A DNA stretch of 48,160 nucleotides from Pelargonium nanum (lineage: Eukaryota > Streptophyta > Magnoliopsida > Geraniales > Geraniaceae): NCBI GenBank assembly GCA_036897485.1, contig JAYMTF010000163.1, positions 1 through 48,160 on the forward strand, in the 5' to 3' direction. Below are positions 32,353 to 42,406 of this stretch, one piece after another. The notes below the pieces were generated by a model. The model worked only from the letters and a program-made list of their open reading frames with translations. It was not told the DNA's origin and ran no database searches. Position numbers and translations under genes: made by a program. The stretch's first letter is position 1, and every line of letters starts with the position of its first letter.

Positions 32353-32449
32353 TTATGCAGTACTTTAATAACCTCCCTCACGTGCGAACCTCATATTTTT
32401 TGCTTTTATCGGTGGGCTAGACACGTGCGGGAAACCTTTAAAACCAACA

Positions 32450-32900
32450 CTCCCTTCACATGTATGTATTTTTCTTTCACATGTGGGCCACTACATGCAT
32501 GTCCATCTGCAAGCGGACCGGAGACCATAAGGAGAACATAAACAGCCTTTTAAATCATAATTTTCCTCACGTGTAGGTATTTTTCTTCTACACGGCCCGT
32601 TGCAGGCATGTCCATCTGCAAGCGGGTCAAAGACCACAAGAAGAGACAACATATATATACGGGCCCAGACCTGGATTAAAACCAGCTTTGATACCATTTT
32701 AAACTTGACTCTAACATAAAAGTTTTAATTTTTAGTTGAATTGATTCGTTACAAAGTATAAAACATTGGTGATTAAAGGTCTTGAGTTCGAGTTATGTCA
32801 CCACTCATTAAATTCCAACACGCTCCAAAAGTTGACACATGCATGAGCCACGTGCAAAACAATAATGGACTTGCACGTGAGAGGATGTGTTAGAGTATAA
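32450..32900. repeat. Dispersed repeat with two diverged tandem units and a GATACCATT segment
   Basis: Two units about 112 bp apart (from about 32450 and 32565) share GGTATTTTTCTT-type sequence and then CATGTCCATCTGCAAGCG, exact in both (32498, 32610). Downstream, CTTTGATACCATTTTAAA and GTCTTGAGTTCGAGTT resemble fragments common in plant dispersed repeats. No coding capacity is seen. Confidence 0.55.
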
Positions 32901-33336
32901 AATTAATAACGAGTCTTCAAACCAACTTAACATTTTATTTGATTTGGTTCTTTACAGAAAATATACACATTTCTCTTAATTTTTATTGAGAATATTTTTA
33001 ATTCATCTTAATTTGGACAATGCGTAGTCAAGATGAGGATCTCTTTTATAGAAGATCATATATATATTTTTCCATGATTTGGTTTATCCAAAATCAAACA
33101 CTGCATATTAATTGGTAAGTGGAAACTATGTGGCAAAGAACCTATTCCCCATCCCCATCTCCACCACCAAAGCTAATAAAAAACTAGTGAAATAAAAAAC
33201 AATGAATATGGGTTATTGAAGCTCAATTTGACACGATTCAAATCTTGCTCATTTGTTTAGAACTAAACTTTATTGGCATGCATGATGCTTGTGATTTGCT
33301 GGGAAATTGCTGAAGAAGATGGCAAAAGTAGTACTT

Positions 33337-33443
33337 GTAGGTAAGTGGAAACTCACCTCACCAGACCATACCAGACACCACAAAATGGTGACTTGACTTT
33401 TTTAAAATTTGCGTTACTTTATTCTGTTTCATGCCTATATAAA
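33337..33443 (+). promoter_or_regulatory. Promoter of PSY-like gene A: shared block, TTGACT and TATA box
   Basis: AGGTAAGTGGAAACTCACC (33339-33357) matches a block before PSY-like gene B. It is followed by TTGACT (33393-33398, a W-box core in context) and TATATAAA (33436-33443), 66 bp before the ATG. The same order of elements is kept in gene B. Confidence 0.6.
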
Positions 33444-33501
33444 CACATATTCCTTGTGCCTGCCACCATCATATATATCACCTCTCAATTTAGATCTCAA
33501 A

Positions 33502-33814
33502 ATGGTGCAAAAAAGGACTTTGATTGAACTGTTTGTACTCTTTCTGGGTCTCTCCTATGCTCTCTCTTCTGCTGCTGTTCCTACAACCAGTAAGGCTTTA
33601 ACTAATTACAAGTAATTGTGATTTTGATGTTGTTTATTAAAATTAGTGCTAATGATCTTGTTGTTAAATGTTAGGAAGCCTCAGGACAAGCCAAGAAGAG
33701 CCACCAGTTGTGGAGGAAGATTTGATGGAGGATATAGAGAAGTTAGATTATTCAGAGAGCAGTGCAAGCCACCAACATGACCCAAGACCTCCATTTCCTG
33801 GAGGAAGAGCTTAA
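33502..33814 (+). CDS. PSY-like secreted peptide precursor A (2 exons, 75 aa)
   Basis: Exons 33502-33589 and 33675-33814 join in phase 1 to give 75 codons. Residues 1 to about 25 form a signal peptide (MVQKRTLIELFVLFLGLSYA, then LSSAA). The intron falls just after it, in the codon following PTT, the same place as in genes B and C. An acidic middle (EEPPVVEEDLMEDIEKL) leads to the C-terminal DYSESSASHQHDPRPPFP (54-71). D-Y with a downstream H-D-P-x-x-P is the PSY pattern: secreted peptides sulfated on the Tyr by tyrosylprotein sulfotransferase. This copy deviates from the family, with SSAS where most members have (P/G)xAN, so its activity is uncertain. The 75-aa length equals Arabidopsis PSY1. 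Processing and receptor binding are inferred. Confidence 0.75.
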
Positions 33815-35469
33815 ACACTTGTTGTATTCAAGTCCCATCCATTTCATGAATGTTTAATTGTGAAAAGCAGACTACATTTATCTATTGTACCAACTAGCTA
33901 GCTAGAATATCTACTTTCTACCATTATATTATAGAGCAGTTTCATGAAAATACAAAAAGTTTTCATTCTATATTTCCAAGAAACCTTACTAGTTACTGAT
34001 ATTGTAATACATTAAACTATCGATCTAAGAAGTGAATTATTCATGGGATTGTAGGCTTAGGGCTTTGTCATGACTGTTTCAGTGTAGAGCTTTTAGGTTG
34101 TATTTCTCCTAAAATTTTGCTGTGTATCACTCTCACATCGATATATTCATGGATAGAAACAAATTGGAAAGCTATATATTTACACTTGAAAAATGGAAAG
34201 AACGAAATTCAAATTCAACACTAAAATGTTGAATGACCGTTAAAACTGGGTGAACGAAGAACAAAATATTTCTCTGATCATTTGATTCCCCGTTCTAATA
34301 ATTATTTGAAAGCTCGTTCAAATTAATGGGTTGAACACCTGGTCAAATGATCTCATTTTTTATGAACCCTCAATCACTATAAACGATCCGTGAAGTGCTC
34401 CAAACATCCTTCAATAAAATCACATTCATAATTCTTCATTTCTAAACAAAAATCTTAATTCAAATGATATCTTAATAGATTTAAGGTTAAATAGTTTTGT
34501 CTCTCCTGAACTTGCATTATTTTTTGGTTTAACCCATAATTAAAGTTTTGTATGTACTAAACCCTTGGGTGTTATTTATTTTACTCATATTAATCGCTTT
34601 CCCACAAGCTCATCTGCTTTGTCCACGTGGCAACTATTATCATTAGTTGATATGTTGACTTGTCATCAATAGTTGACGAGACACAAATTGACCTACTACA
34701 ACTGGCTAATAAGGATAAAACAAAAAATAGTTCAACGCAAGGGATAATGAAAAATCATTAACCCTAAATTTAATTAGCCGGATAATGAAATGCTATGCAT
34801 ATTTGGGAAACGATAACAGTGAGCAGAAGATGGGTATGGCTTAAAATTAGTAGGTAGGATCCAGGCAGAGGCAGAGATAGACTCCCACCCAACAACCCAC
34901 CATGCATTTAGCTTAATATTAGTCAGTATAGTCGCCACCCACCCACCCACCGTTTGCTAATTACAGTACAACTGGAATATACATACATGTATGGACTGTC
35001 AAACCCTAATATTATTAAATTAAAGCAGCAATTATGATACATATAATGCACTCCAATTTTACTATATTATGTTCTTATATATAAAAATTATATATAAAAG
35101 GACCCCAAACAGTACCTATTGTACAGTACAGCCTACACCATTACATGACAATAGATAAGAATAAGCATAATAATGCAGGGTTTTATAACTAATGTTTTTA
35201 TTTTTGTGTGTGGATAAGAGGTCAGACATTCCAACATGTTCATCATGCCTTGTGTCTAATAAGTCATAATGATGTTATTTCCCAAACTAAATATACAAGA
35301 TTATGTTCGACTCATTGGAAAGTAGATGCACTGCACATGACATGTTGGATTATATAATTGATGTTATATATACAAAAATCATTGATCAAGAAGACGAAAA
35401 ACGGAGTGACGTGGTGTTTGAGCGCCGTTGAGTATTATCGCCTCATAATTTCGAAAAAATGATTCAGTC
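33815..35469. other. Intergenic spacer downstream of PSY-like gene A
   Basis: It starts with the probable 3' UTR of gene A. AT-rich DNA follows, with a dispersed-repeat-like stretch around 34490-34745 (TGAACTTGCATTATTTTTTG; TGTCCACGTGGCAACTATTA). CCACC runs lie near 34890-34950. I see no gene in it. Confidence 0.45.
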
Positions 35470-35610
35470 CACTCAAACGAAGGTTCCTATCTCTTAACGA
35501 AGCCTTTTTTTCCTTGATCAAACGGAGCATTTCTCTCTCAAACGAAACTTCTCTACTCAAACAGAAATTCTCTCACTCAAACGAAGGATCCTATCTCAAA
35601 AGAAACTTTT
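35470..35610. repeat. Degenerate tandem repeat of CTCAAACGAA
   Basis: CTCAAACGAA or a close variant occurs about six times. CACTCAAACGAAGG with following TCCTATCTC appears at 35470 and again at 35574, a period near 104 bp. No function is evident. Confidence 0.6.
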
Positions 35611-35727
35611 CTTCTCAGCATCATTCGTTAGACACCTTTGTTGCGATGGAAAAAAAGTTGCTAGATATATTTTGTCACTGGAACACAATAATTAATTGTG
35701 ATGAAACAAGCCTACATACAAAGGTCT

Positions 35728-35838
35728 GAGCTTTCACTACTAAAAAGTCAACTTTATTAGTAGGGTTTTGGCTTCCACTATTATATTTAACTCATTATGT
35801 TTATACTTTTCCAATGTGGGACATTTACCCACTTCAAC
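35728..35838 (-). repeat. 105-bp dispersed repeat, copy 3
   Basis: Read on the minus strand it starts GTTGAAGTGGGTAAATGTCC, includes TCCCACATTGG, and ends CTTTTTAGTAGTG. It matches 19225-19330 at roughly 80-85% by eye. It is inverted relative to the BRF1-intron copy and parallel to the partial copy at 32268. Confidence 0.75.
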
Positions 35839-36824
35839 ACGAGGCGGTTTCTCAAGTTCACACATGGGTTTTTGCTTAACGATGTGTTACCCCCTTGCAC
35901 ATGCACCAACAACCCATAAGCAATCTAAACCTTTGGCTCCATTCCCAAAAGCATGTATCTCCAACTCCTTCAAATTTAGAATATTTTCAAGGCAATCGCT
36001 TCAAGACGTGAAAAAAAATGACAACACACTCTAGTGTGATGAAATTGACCTACTCAAAAGAGGTTCATCAATATATATTTATTTTGATAGTGAAATAGTA
36101 CCTATTAATAAATTATATATCTCCAACTTCATTTCTAATTTGACATACTAGCACATACACACATGGTACTCGTTTTCTCTTGGGTAGCTTGAGTTGTGTG
36201 TTAATTAACTAAGTAAGTCGAATTGAACCCACCAAAGAATTGTTAGGTCGACATCATGGATAGCAAGCTAGAGGCCATATTTTTCCAACCTAGCTACACA
36301 CTAAGTAAAAAATGTCACGACAACATTGGTTGTGAAAACAATATCTTATTGAAGATTCCTTTCTTGATTGACTTTATGCCATTACCTTGCTTTTTGGAGG
36401 AATCAACATCATTTTGCTGCTTTTGTTTTGTTTGTTTGTTGGCTAATTTGGAGCTTGGTCTACACTATTGAGAAGTTTAGAAGAATCTTTTGCAATATTT
36501 ATTCTAAATCAGAAACACCTGAAATCATCAATGATCAATCTATAGCACTTGCATATTATATATAAGCAAATTCATGTTATTGGAAACATACCCACTTACT
36601 TTGGTGGGTTTCAGACTTTGCATTACCATCTTCCACAAATATATTTATTTATGCATGGTTGGAATATTATTGTCAGCACCTTCACACACTAGCAAGTACT
36701 TGGATATTTATGCCAAGAATTGTCTGTAAAGATGCCTGCACATCTAACTAGAATAACAAAAATCTTTCATCAAATCATATCCTTGATATATCTCCATTAT
36801 ATAATGATTTTTTTTACTATCAAT
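35839..36824. other. Intergenic DNA with unassigned open frames
   Basis: Two overlapping + frames (36256-36471 and 36368-36565) are open but carry no motif I recognise, and neither has a clear promoter. They may be part of a dead transposon. The remainder is AT-rich with no gene signal. Confidence 0.35.
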
Positions 36825-36954
36825 TAGAGCTGACAATTCATTTCGTAACAGGACAAGAAATTAACTAGCATGACTAAATGTGATGTATTACACACAAAAA
36901 ATCTTCAACACGACATAAACACGACACACTCACACTCAAGAATTGTCAGTTCTA
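36825..36954. mobile_element. 130-bp miniature inverted-repeat element
   Basis: Terminal repeats TAGAGCTGACAATTC (36825-36839) and GAATTGTCAGTTCTA (36940-36954) match at 14 of 15 positions. The interior contains ACACGACATAAACACGACAC, a pattern seen in a common plant dispersed repeat. No target duplication was obvious. Confidence 0.65.
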
Positions 36955-37543
36955 CCGTCAATCCATCTAAAACCTTCAATATATTGCGTACGGATAAGCA
37001 TAAGAGGATAAATATATTGATAAATTTATTTGATCATGCAGCTAGCTAGCAAGTGTGCACAATAATTATCTCACTACACAAAAAATATTTAACAAGTACT
37101 AAAAGATATACATATATTATGATGTTAATCAAGATATGCATTAGTGTATATAAATATTTTTGAATAGAGCATAAGAATTTGCCTTAATGAGCCATCGATA
37201 GTGGGTATTGCGTGACATCCAAAAAGAAGATTGCAAACATATATTCTTTGTCGATGGCCAATAAAGAAATGATGGGCAGACATAGCGTGTCAAAGATAAG
37301 AGTTCTTAGAAATTAATGATGTATATCCTTAATTTCCACCATAGATTGGTTCTTAAATAATACCTCAAAGATTTGAAGTTGTAAGGGGCTCAAGATCTAG
37401 TCCATCTTTTACTAGTAAAATTAAGATTTCCTGTAAATGCTGCATATGAAACATGAATCTTATAAGAAAGATATTCTAGCAAGAACTGTGAATTAAACAT
37501 CCATTCTGATATATGTGTCTTACTTGTGATTAAATGGTTATGG

Positions 37544-37722
37544 CTAGAGCTGACAATTTGGGCCCGAACATCCGGCAACCCGAAGTTGGTCTGGTCAGGT
37601 AAATTCGTGCAATTCAATGTATTTTATGCATAAAATCTGAAACTCGAACCTAACTCACAACCTTTTTAGGGTCAGGTTAGGGTTAAGGTTCCCTAACCTG
37701 ACCCTAAATTTACCGGCTCTAG
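37544..37722. mobile_element. Related miniature element containing a perfect 18-bp palindrome
   Basis: The left end CTAGAGCTGACAATTTGGGC resembles the left end of the 36825 element. The right end AAATTTACCGGCTCTAG is an imperfect inverted match. Inside, TTTAGGGTCAGGTTAGGG (37665-37682) and its exact reverse complement (37691-37708) flank an 8-base loop. Confidence 0.6.
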
Positions 37723-38261
37723 TTCTAGCTAAAAAGAATATTGTTGTTTGTTTTCCCTTTTTTTTTTTGGTATTTTTGTCTTTGGGGCATCTTTAGCGTA
37801 TATCGAAACTAATTTCTAACGATCGATAATAGACGAGGGTCGCTAGAAAGAACAACAATAAATAATCAATATTTTGTCCAATTTTCGATACACACAGTAT
37901 TGTGTTCCATGCCAAAGTGGATTATGTGGACTGAGTTTTTAGTGGGAACACATGTGCTATACACAGTACGTGTAGTAATGGTGTTGATGACGAGGACGAT
38001 GATGGTATTAATTAGTTGTGAAATTACGTAAGTTATTGTAGTTTGGGTTAGCTGGGATTGCATTATTGAATCGTTTCCTTCAACCATACGTTTATACGTA
38101 GTTGCCTGGGATTGAAGTTCTGCTCTAATTTTATCATCAATAAACAAATATACGAGAACACATATATGTATGTATATATGTTCTTATTATTGTCTATATG
38201 TACAATAAATAAAAATACAACAGCATTGGACAAATTTAAAACACTTACCTAGTGGTAGACG

Positions 38262-38490
38262 TGGCAAAAGTTCGGATCGGGTTCTGGTTGATGAATCCTA
38301 ACCCGATCTTATAGGGCTTTCGGGTTAGGGTCGGATTTCTGGTTTAGGCATAAAAACACACTTTTTTTTACGGGCATACCCGACCCTAACTTGATTTTTT
38401 TTTATTGATAAATGCATACCCGAACCTGTCAAAAATGGGTTGGGTTTCGGGTACCCGGCTGGTCGGGTCTGTTTTAACAGCTCTAGTGGG
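38262..38490. repeat. CGGGT/ACCCG-rich dispersed repeat
   Basis: CGGATCGGGTTC, CTAACCCGATC, ACCCGACCCTAAC and GGTCGGGTCTG alternate across 230 bp, ending with AACAGCTCTAG like the other miniature elements nearby. A further CCGACCC / GTCGGGTC pair at 38634-38697 may be a second fragment of the same family. Confidence 0.55.
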
Positions 38491-38699
38491 ACAAACAACT
38501 TATTAAATTCTTCATCAATGTAAAATAAGGATTTTATTTTCTTTATTTTGAGAAAAATTGAAGAAAAGTTAGTTATTGCTGTAACAAACCTTAAGGAATA
38601 CAAACTAACTTACTCAATGGGTACGTACCCGAAATCCGACCCACGTTTGGCGGGTTTTGATTTGCATTTATCAACCCACAAAATTCAGGTCGGGTCAAG

Positions 38700-41600
38700 T
38701 TGGATGTAACATAAAATTTACGGTCAGTTATACCCACACAACAAATGTATTTTTATGTATTTTTGGACCCAATTTGATATCAATTGTACTTTTTAGTGAA
38801 CATCTCCATCAATATTATTTATTCGGACCGAACACATATCACAGTTAAATAGTTTTCAGAAGATGCTTATTGCTTAAATCAAATAAACGTATGAAAATAT
38901 AATGAAACAAGTATATATATATACATATCCACGGAAAAATAATTGGCCAACATATTAAATTAGCAACGACAAACTTAAAATACCAGCATATATTGTTGAC
39001 CACGAATGTCATTGATTGACTGACAATGTAGGTGTAATTTATTATTGTAAATGCTGTGTTAAACAATGACTAAGACCAGTTATATTTTAATCATATGTTT
39101 AATGTCTTGTAAATTTGATAGTCAAACAACCATGCATATAATTTATAAAACGGTGTGTACATGCAAATTAATTTCCTTATTTTATAATATGAATTCACGA
39201 CTTAACTTTCAAGTTTAACATCGACCCAGATATTCCAAAATCCTTTTGACAATGCACATGCATGCACCTTAAAAGTTACCCTTTGGTTTTTCAAAAACTG
39301 GCAAAAGAAAAAGAGATGCATGTTATTCGGAATGTGTTTTCATCAGTATGGTTCATGAACTCCTAACATTCAAACTTCACATGCACTAATTCATCATGAG
39401 GAAAACGATTTCGATATATATCAGTTCCAATTTGCTTTACCAGTTGTGATATATGCCTAATTTTGCTTTTCGAATATTCCGAATGAAGGATGGATATTTT
39501 AATTATTAAAATTAGTAAGAAAAACTTTCAACTTAAATTATGTTAGAGAGAAATAATCTTTATACACACACATTCATTCGTGATTCATGAAAATTCATAA
39601 ATTAAATTGACGAATGATAAGACGATACATGAAATGCAAAACACTATCTCAACGTGTGAAAAAGTTGCAGATGAAGTCAAATCCACAAGTAAACGCGTCC
39701 TACAACCACATCTCAGAAATCTAGCAAGGTCGACCATCGCAAGATGAGGACCCTCGTCTATCCATGATATCTCCTCTAGTCTTTAAGAGGATCGGAGCTT
39801 CTAACTCTCAAAGGGTATCAACACCATACTTAGCTCCAAGAGAGAGCCTCCAATCTCTTTATGACTCCCAAGTCCTCTTCGCCTCACCAGGATATCTAAA
39901 GACTCTTCGCCTCTCCAGGACACTAGAACACTACTCAGAGCGGTGTAATATGTTTCTATGAGTTCTCATACTTTCCACGATACTTGAAGGGCAAACAAAG
40001 GTCCACGAAACGTTTGTTTATTTCATCTCAGGCTTCAGGGTGACAAGATTTGAAATTCTTAATGTTCACAAATTTATAAGTCATTAGGAATTAAAAAATG
40101 TTTTGAAGATGATTGAATTCAATCAGACGCATCAAATTGGTTTCATTAAAAAGAACGATTAAAGTGTAGTTGATGTTTTTTGTTTTTCGCTTTTTGTTCT
40201 TCAAAATGTTCATCATCTTTCAAAAAGTTTTACCATATTTTGTGAACTTAAATTCACCCAAGACATCCTAACACGCGAACATAAAAATCATCATATATTA
40301 GTTATATTTGATCTGACATGATTCAAAGAGACGCATCACACATTTAATTCTGATTTATTTTGAACCTTTCGTTTCATGTGACAATAAATAGCATGAAAGG
40401 AAAAGTAGCACAAAAATATCAAATGTGTACTATTGAACTAAAACTTGGTTTTGTGTAGAGAATTAATCCCAAAAGTGAAGATAAGTAATAGGTGGTTGTG
40501 TGGAAGTATGGTTTGGGATATGTCCCCCAATTATGAGGGTGAGTGGGGGCATTGCATTTACATCTGCCTATATGAATCAATGAATTAATGAGGATATGAA
40601 TCTTGAAAATGTGAGAGGCATTTAGTGACAATTATCCAAAGTGACAAAACAAGATGTATATAAATGTCAATTGTCAAACATGGTTCCACCGCCCAAAACG
40701 TACGTTTTAATTGTGACACAGCCACAGCCACACCTGGCCCTCCCCTCTCATCACCACATCCACATAATATCAATTATGACACTAAAGATTCCATCTGCTT
40801 GTTTTTCTCGATATAATTAGATAAGTGATAATTCAGTTGATCGCATACTAAATTTATTTATTTTGTGTATTGACAAAAATTCAGTCGGTAATAGTTTAAC
40901 TGAAAGTAATTTCTCTTTATATCACATTTGTATACATATTTCAATTGTGTTATTCACAAACTTAAGTCATCTCTCGTCAGAGGATGTTCCTCATACCAAA
41001 ATATAAAACAAATCAATTGTGTTATCACAAGCTTAAATCATCTCTCGTCTTTTTTTTCATGAATAAGAAATCGCAAATTTCAATATAGAAATATCCAACA
41101 GTTATGCTTGCGTAAGTAGCAACTTTATATTTCATTGTTGTCCGTTTCAAACTTAATTTGTGGTTAGTCACCACTCATATTTGTTTTCTTCTCTTTTTCT
41201 AATCTTGGAAGTTTTATAAAGTACTTTATTTGATGAGGAAAAAAACATAATTGCACGTTAAATTTCATTCATACCTACTATAATAAATTAATTTGTTTAA
41301 ACAAAATTATCTGTTATATTCATGATTTTACTGAGATGTCATCACCTTATTGACGGTTTAACTTAAACAAAAAATTAATTGAGTTGAACTCTTGTTATAG
41401 ATATGTGCGGGAGTATGTGGTTAGATTGACTAGAGTGAGTGGTGAATTAGGTGAGAATGACTGGTCATAGTCAGGTCCCAAATACTGCGAATTGTGAATT
41501 GTTTACAAGTTTTGACATTGTATTGTATATTTGTATTGATGTGCATAGAATTAAATGTTTGCCAAGAAAGAGTTATGAGTGAAATTGATGATCTGTGAAA
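38700..41600. other. AT-rich intergenic DNA before PSY-like gene B
   Basis: Mostly AT-rich with no gene found. A slightly GC-richer patch at about 39700-39960 (GGACCCTCGTCTATCC; CTCTTCGCCTCACCAGG) contains a short open frame and short repeats of CTCTTCGCCTC. It looks like a decayed retroelement piece, but I see no diagnostic motif. Confidence 0.4.
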
Positions 41601-41619
41601 AGGACAATTTGTGGTAAAG

Positions 41620-41776
41620 TTAGGCAAGTGGGAGCTCACCACACACATAAAATTAGAACTAAGTTGACTTTGTGCTTCTACAGTACTATTTGCCATTCTT
41701 TACTTAATTTTATTAGTAATAATAAATAAATAAATAAAATCAATAATCACACACCTCCTCCACCTCTTTATATAAA
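41620..41776 (+). promoter_or_regulatory. Promoter of PSY-like gene B: shared block, TTGACT and TATA box
   Basis: AGGCAAGTGGGAGCTCACC (41622-41640) matches gene A's block at 16 of 19 positions. TTGACT (41664-41669) and TATATAAA (41769-41776) follow in the same order. The TATA box lies 116 bp before the ATG. Confidence 0.6.
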
Positions 41777-41891
41777 CCATCACACCCACCTCTTTTCTCT
41801 TCCCATTCACTACCAAAACCTATCAGCAGCAAAACAACCTCTGTCCACCAATCTGCTCAATAACATATATCCAATAATATTGCATGTTTTG

Positions 41892-42406
41892 ATGATGAAG
41901 ATGATGAACAATGATGAGCACAAGGCTTCTCTTAAGCTCTTGTTTCTACTCTTTCTGGGTTTCTCTTTTCTTCTCTCTTCTGCTGCAGTCCCTACAACCA
42001 GTAAGCCTTTTTTTAAATATATATATATATATATATATATCAATTCATATGTCTCCTTCTTTGCATGGTTTTAGATATTTCTGATAATTAATTTCTTTCT
42101 TGATCAATAGGAAGCCTCAAGTCAGTTCAACAACTCCAAGATTTACTTGATCAGGTCCTTATCTCATATATTATCTTTCTTTAAGCACAAACAACATGTA
42201 ATTCATTGAATATATATAAACAAGCGTAACAACCGAGGCTCGAACATGATATATTGCTATACTGATTGCAGGGTGCTATGGAAATGAAGGAGAGTGGTGA
42301 AGGAGCAGAGATGTTGATAGAGGGGAGGATGGATATAGTGAGCAATGACTATCCAGGAACAGGAGCAAACAACCACCATGACCCCAAAACTCCTGGAAGA
42401 CCCTAA
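41892..42406 (+). CDS. PSY-like secreted peptide precursor B (3 exons, 95 aa)
   Basis: Exons 41892-42000, 42111-42154 and 42272-42406 give 95 codons. ATG 41892 is the first in frame; MKMM and MMNN alternatives a few codons on would also work. A hydrophobic signal peptide (about residues 13-32, ending LLSSAA) is followed by VPTTRSL, as in precursor A, with the phase-1 intron at the same codon. The second intron (42155-42271) is absent from A and C. The C-terminus DYPGTGANNHHDPKTPGRP (77-95) matches the PSY pattern DYxxxxANxxHxPxxP well. An acidic-neighbour Tyr78 is the expected sulfation site, and the Pro residues are candidates for hydroxylation. PSY peptides promote growth and balance it against stress responses through LRR receptor kinases; that role is inferred here. 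It is the most canonical member of the cluster. Confidence 0.85.
42014..42040. repeat. AT microsatellite in intron 1 of PSY-like gene B
   Basis: About 13 AT units in a row lie shortly after the donor site. Repeat length is likely to vary between individuals. A shorter AT run is at 42930-42948. Confidence 0.85.

Noticed and set aside
36256..36565. Two overlapping + strand open frames with Cys- and Trp-rich ends
   Set aside because: No recognised family, no conserved motif, no promoter signals, and they lie in repeat-rich DNA.
37665..37708. Interstitial telomeric repeat (TTTAGGG / TTAGGG)
   Set aside because: Only one TTTAGGG unit occurs per arm and the pattern is a palindrome, not a tandem array.
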